DNA from: Acanthosoma haemorrhoidale
Lineage: Eukaryota > Arthropoda > Insecta > Hemiptera > Acanthosomatidae
Direction: 5' to 3'
NCBI GenBank assembly: GCA_930367205.1
Contig: OV884011.1
Span: 119,533,866 to 119,597,865 of the forward strand
DNA length: 64,000 nt
Positions 62,617 to 64,000 of this stretch are shown here, piece after piece (position 1 is the first letter of the stretch; each line of letters opens with the position of its first letter). Under the pieces are notes generated by a model. That model was not told where the DNA came from. It ran no database searches and saw only the letters and a program-made list of their open reading frames with translations. The position numbers and the translations under genes are program-made.

Positions 62617-63774
62617 CGGGAAGGGTATAACTCAAACCTGCTATACCCTAGAGTTCGGGTCCGTTTATTCCACAAAATGAATTATTAGCTGTTGTGAGAA
62701 GGTGTTTAATTATGAAGTCTTAGGCTATTGAAAAAAGACATTTTAATTACATGTGTTGTATTTAATTATTTACACCCATATGCACTATTTAGGACTGAAA
62801 GTGAAAATCCTATCGGGGGCCCCCCATTTGTATTCATGGAAAATACATAAATTCACTTTCTATTGATGGATTTGAGCTCACAATCTTTATATCATGAAGA
62901 AGTTACGCTAGCATAATTAGATGGCATTAGGGAGGAAGATAGGCCTGAACCATAAGAAGAATTATATAAATTTAAAATTTTTTATTATCTATAGGTTTTT
63001 TATGGTCAAATTTTTTTCTTGGTCTATTTCTTAACCTGCTTTCTTCATTACGGCTATAGGGAACTTCATCTCTGAACCCATGTCTATGTATGCCTTCTTA
63101 TATTTTTTTCATCAAGTGATCTGTTACCATCCTATGTAAGAATATATATTTGTATATATTCATTGCTTTAAATATTCCAGGTGGGAATTGAGGTCGACAG
63201 TTTAAGCCTGAAGGAGTGGTTCTAAGCCTTCCATATGATAACCTAACAGTTGCTAAACTGTGCAATTTGTTTTTGTGAAAACGCGTTAAGAATTCAAGTT
63301 AAGTTGTAGATTTTCTTTTCAAACAAGAAATATGACTAAAAAGGAAGTGCTTTAGGCATGGGTGTCTGCGGAGAAGGGGCGAGTAAAGCTACCCTTGATG
63401 TATTGTCGTAGCGGGTAAAACGGTTGCCTCACTAATTGGTGCCGAAGAGGGCTGTTTAAATACGGACCTGTCAAGACAGGTTGAAATATCGCCCTCGAGG
63501 ATCGAGCCGTGAGCCGGTGCTATAAAACAGCCTCTTTCCTCTTTTCTTCCACTCCTCGCCGAATGCTCTTTACAGCCCTCCCGGGTACCGGCTTCGCAGC
63601 CTTTTTTTACTTTTTCATATCTCTCAGACTTTGGAAAGTGGCTTCCCTATTTCCCCAAGGGTGTGTACGAGTTGCGAGGAACGGACCACAATCTCTCAAA
63701 ACAGCCCTTCACACTTGGGGATGGTAGAGAGGGCAGATGTCTCCGCCTCACTGTGTTCTGACTATTTGACAAAC
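62617..63774. other. Non-coding DNA with a GC-rich block and a TATA-like site
   Basis: About 63350-63740 is GC-richer. It contains an inverted repeat (ACCTGTC AA GACAGGT, 63468-63483) and a TATA-like GTGCTATAAAACAGCC (about 63517-63532), followed by a short open frame (63509-63727) without a recognised domain. It could be a promoter region reading forward. No gene can be followed from it. Confidence 0.3.
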
Positions 63775-64000
63775 AAAATACAATCTGCAATAAGGGAAAA
63801 TGGGTAAGTGTGATAAATGGTCTGTATTATACAATTCTGCATTTACTCTCTCATTCACACAGCACTTACAATATACATGCGTACAATATAGACTTATATT
63901 CAAAGCCCCCAAAATCACTTGTGGTCACCTCTCCAGAAAAAGAGAAGGAAGCCGTTTAGGGATATCCCCTACGCTGCTCCTGCGGCTACATAACTCTTAG
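63775..64000 (-). repeat. J1 retrotransposon 3' end, running off the window
   Basis: A reverse-strand copy. Its 3' terminus lies near 63775 (CAATCTGCAATAAG on the forward strand equals the J1 end in reverse complement). It continues through ATGGT-TGT and CTCTCATTCA-ACA to the 3' UTR words CACCTCTCC, AGAGAAGGAAGCCG, and CCCCTACGCTGCTCCTG at the edge. The similarity to 20040-20210 is clear but interrupted by small differences. More of the element may lie beyond base 64000. Confidence 0.6.

Overview
The window looks like AT-rich nuclear DNA from an animal, most likely an arthropod. It has no operons, no dense long ORFs and no bacterial signals. It carries microsatellites, poly(A)-tailed insertions, two mariner elements with DD34D transposase remains, and Jockey-like non-LTR retrotransposon pieces. 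The species cannot be named from this sequence. I find no convincing host protein-coding gene, tRNA or rRNA. The longest open frame is about 200 codons and is not recognisable. The segment is best read as a gene desert or the inside of a very large intron.

Layout: 1-10 kb is mostly unique AT-rich DNA with a GC-richer island at 2.79-3.12 kb and one small retrotransposon tail. 10.8-17.2 kb holds two retrotransposon 3' ends, one with another poly(A)-tailed element inserted in it, and a pair of about 160-bp direct repeats. 20.0-23.0 kb holds a reverse-strand Jockey-like element (J1) and a nearly full-length dead mariner. 25.6-30.96 kb holds a J2 tail, a pair of about 300-bp unknown repeats, a poly(A)-tailed family (P), a reverse transcriptase scrap and an LTR-like promoter region. 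33.9-42.4 kb holds a J2 C-terminus, a J1 scrap, a 31-bp minisatellite, a J2 tail and a second, different mariner. 43.6-47.2 kb holds a second P copy and a repeat called C. 52.3-54.25 kb holds the most complete J1 copy (end of ORF1, endonuclease, reverse transcriptase, C-terminus, 3' UTR). 54.48-56.54 kb is a complex inverted-repeat composite interrupted by a C copy and a long TA tract. 56.8-64 kb holds a possible RT tail, a miniature mariner and several J1/J2 tails.

Names J1, J2, P, B/A, C, R1 and R2 are labels used only here. J1 and J2 are two Jockey-like LINE families, P a poly(A)-ended retroelement, B/A an LTR-like element, C an LTR- or MITE-like repeat, and R1 and R2 unclassified repeats. 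All coding remnants are broken by stops, frameshifts or deletions. In both J1 copies that retain it, the reverse transcriptase active-site box lacks its second aspartate. Nothing here looks like a working genetic system. The most unusual structure is the composite at 54.5-56.5 kb.
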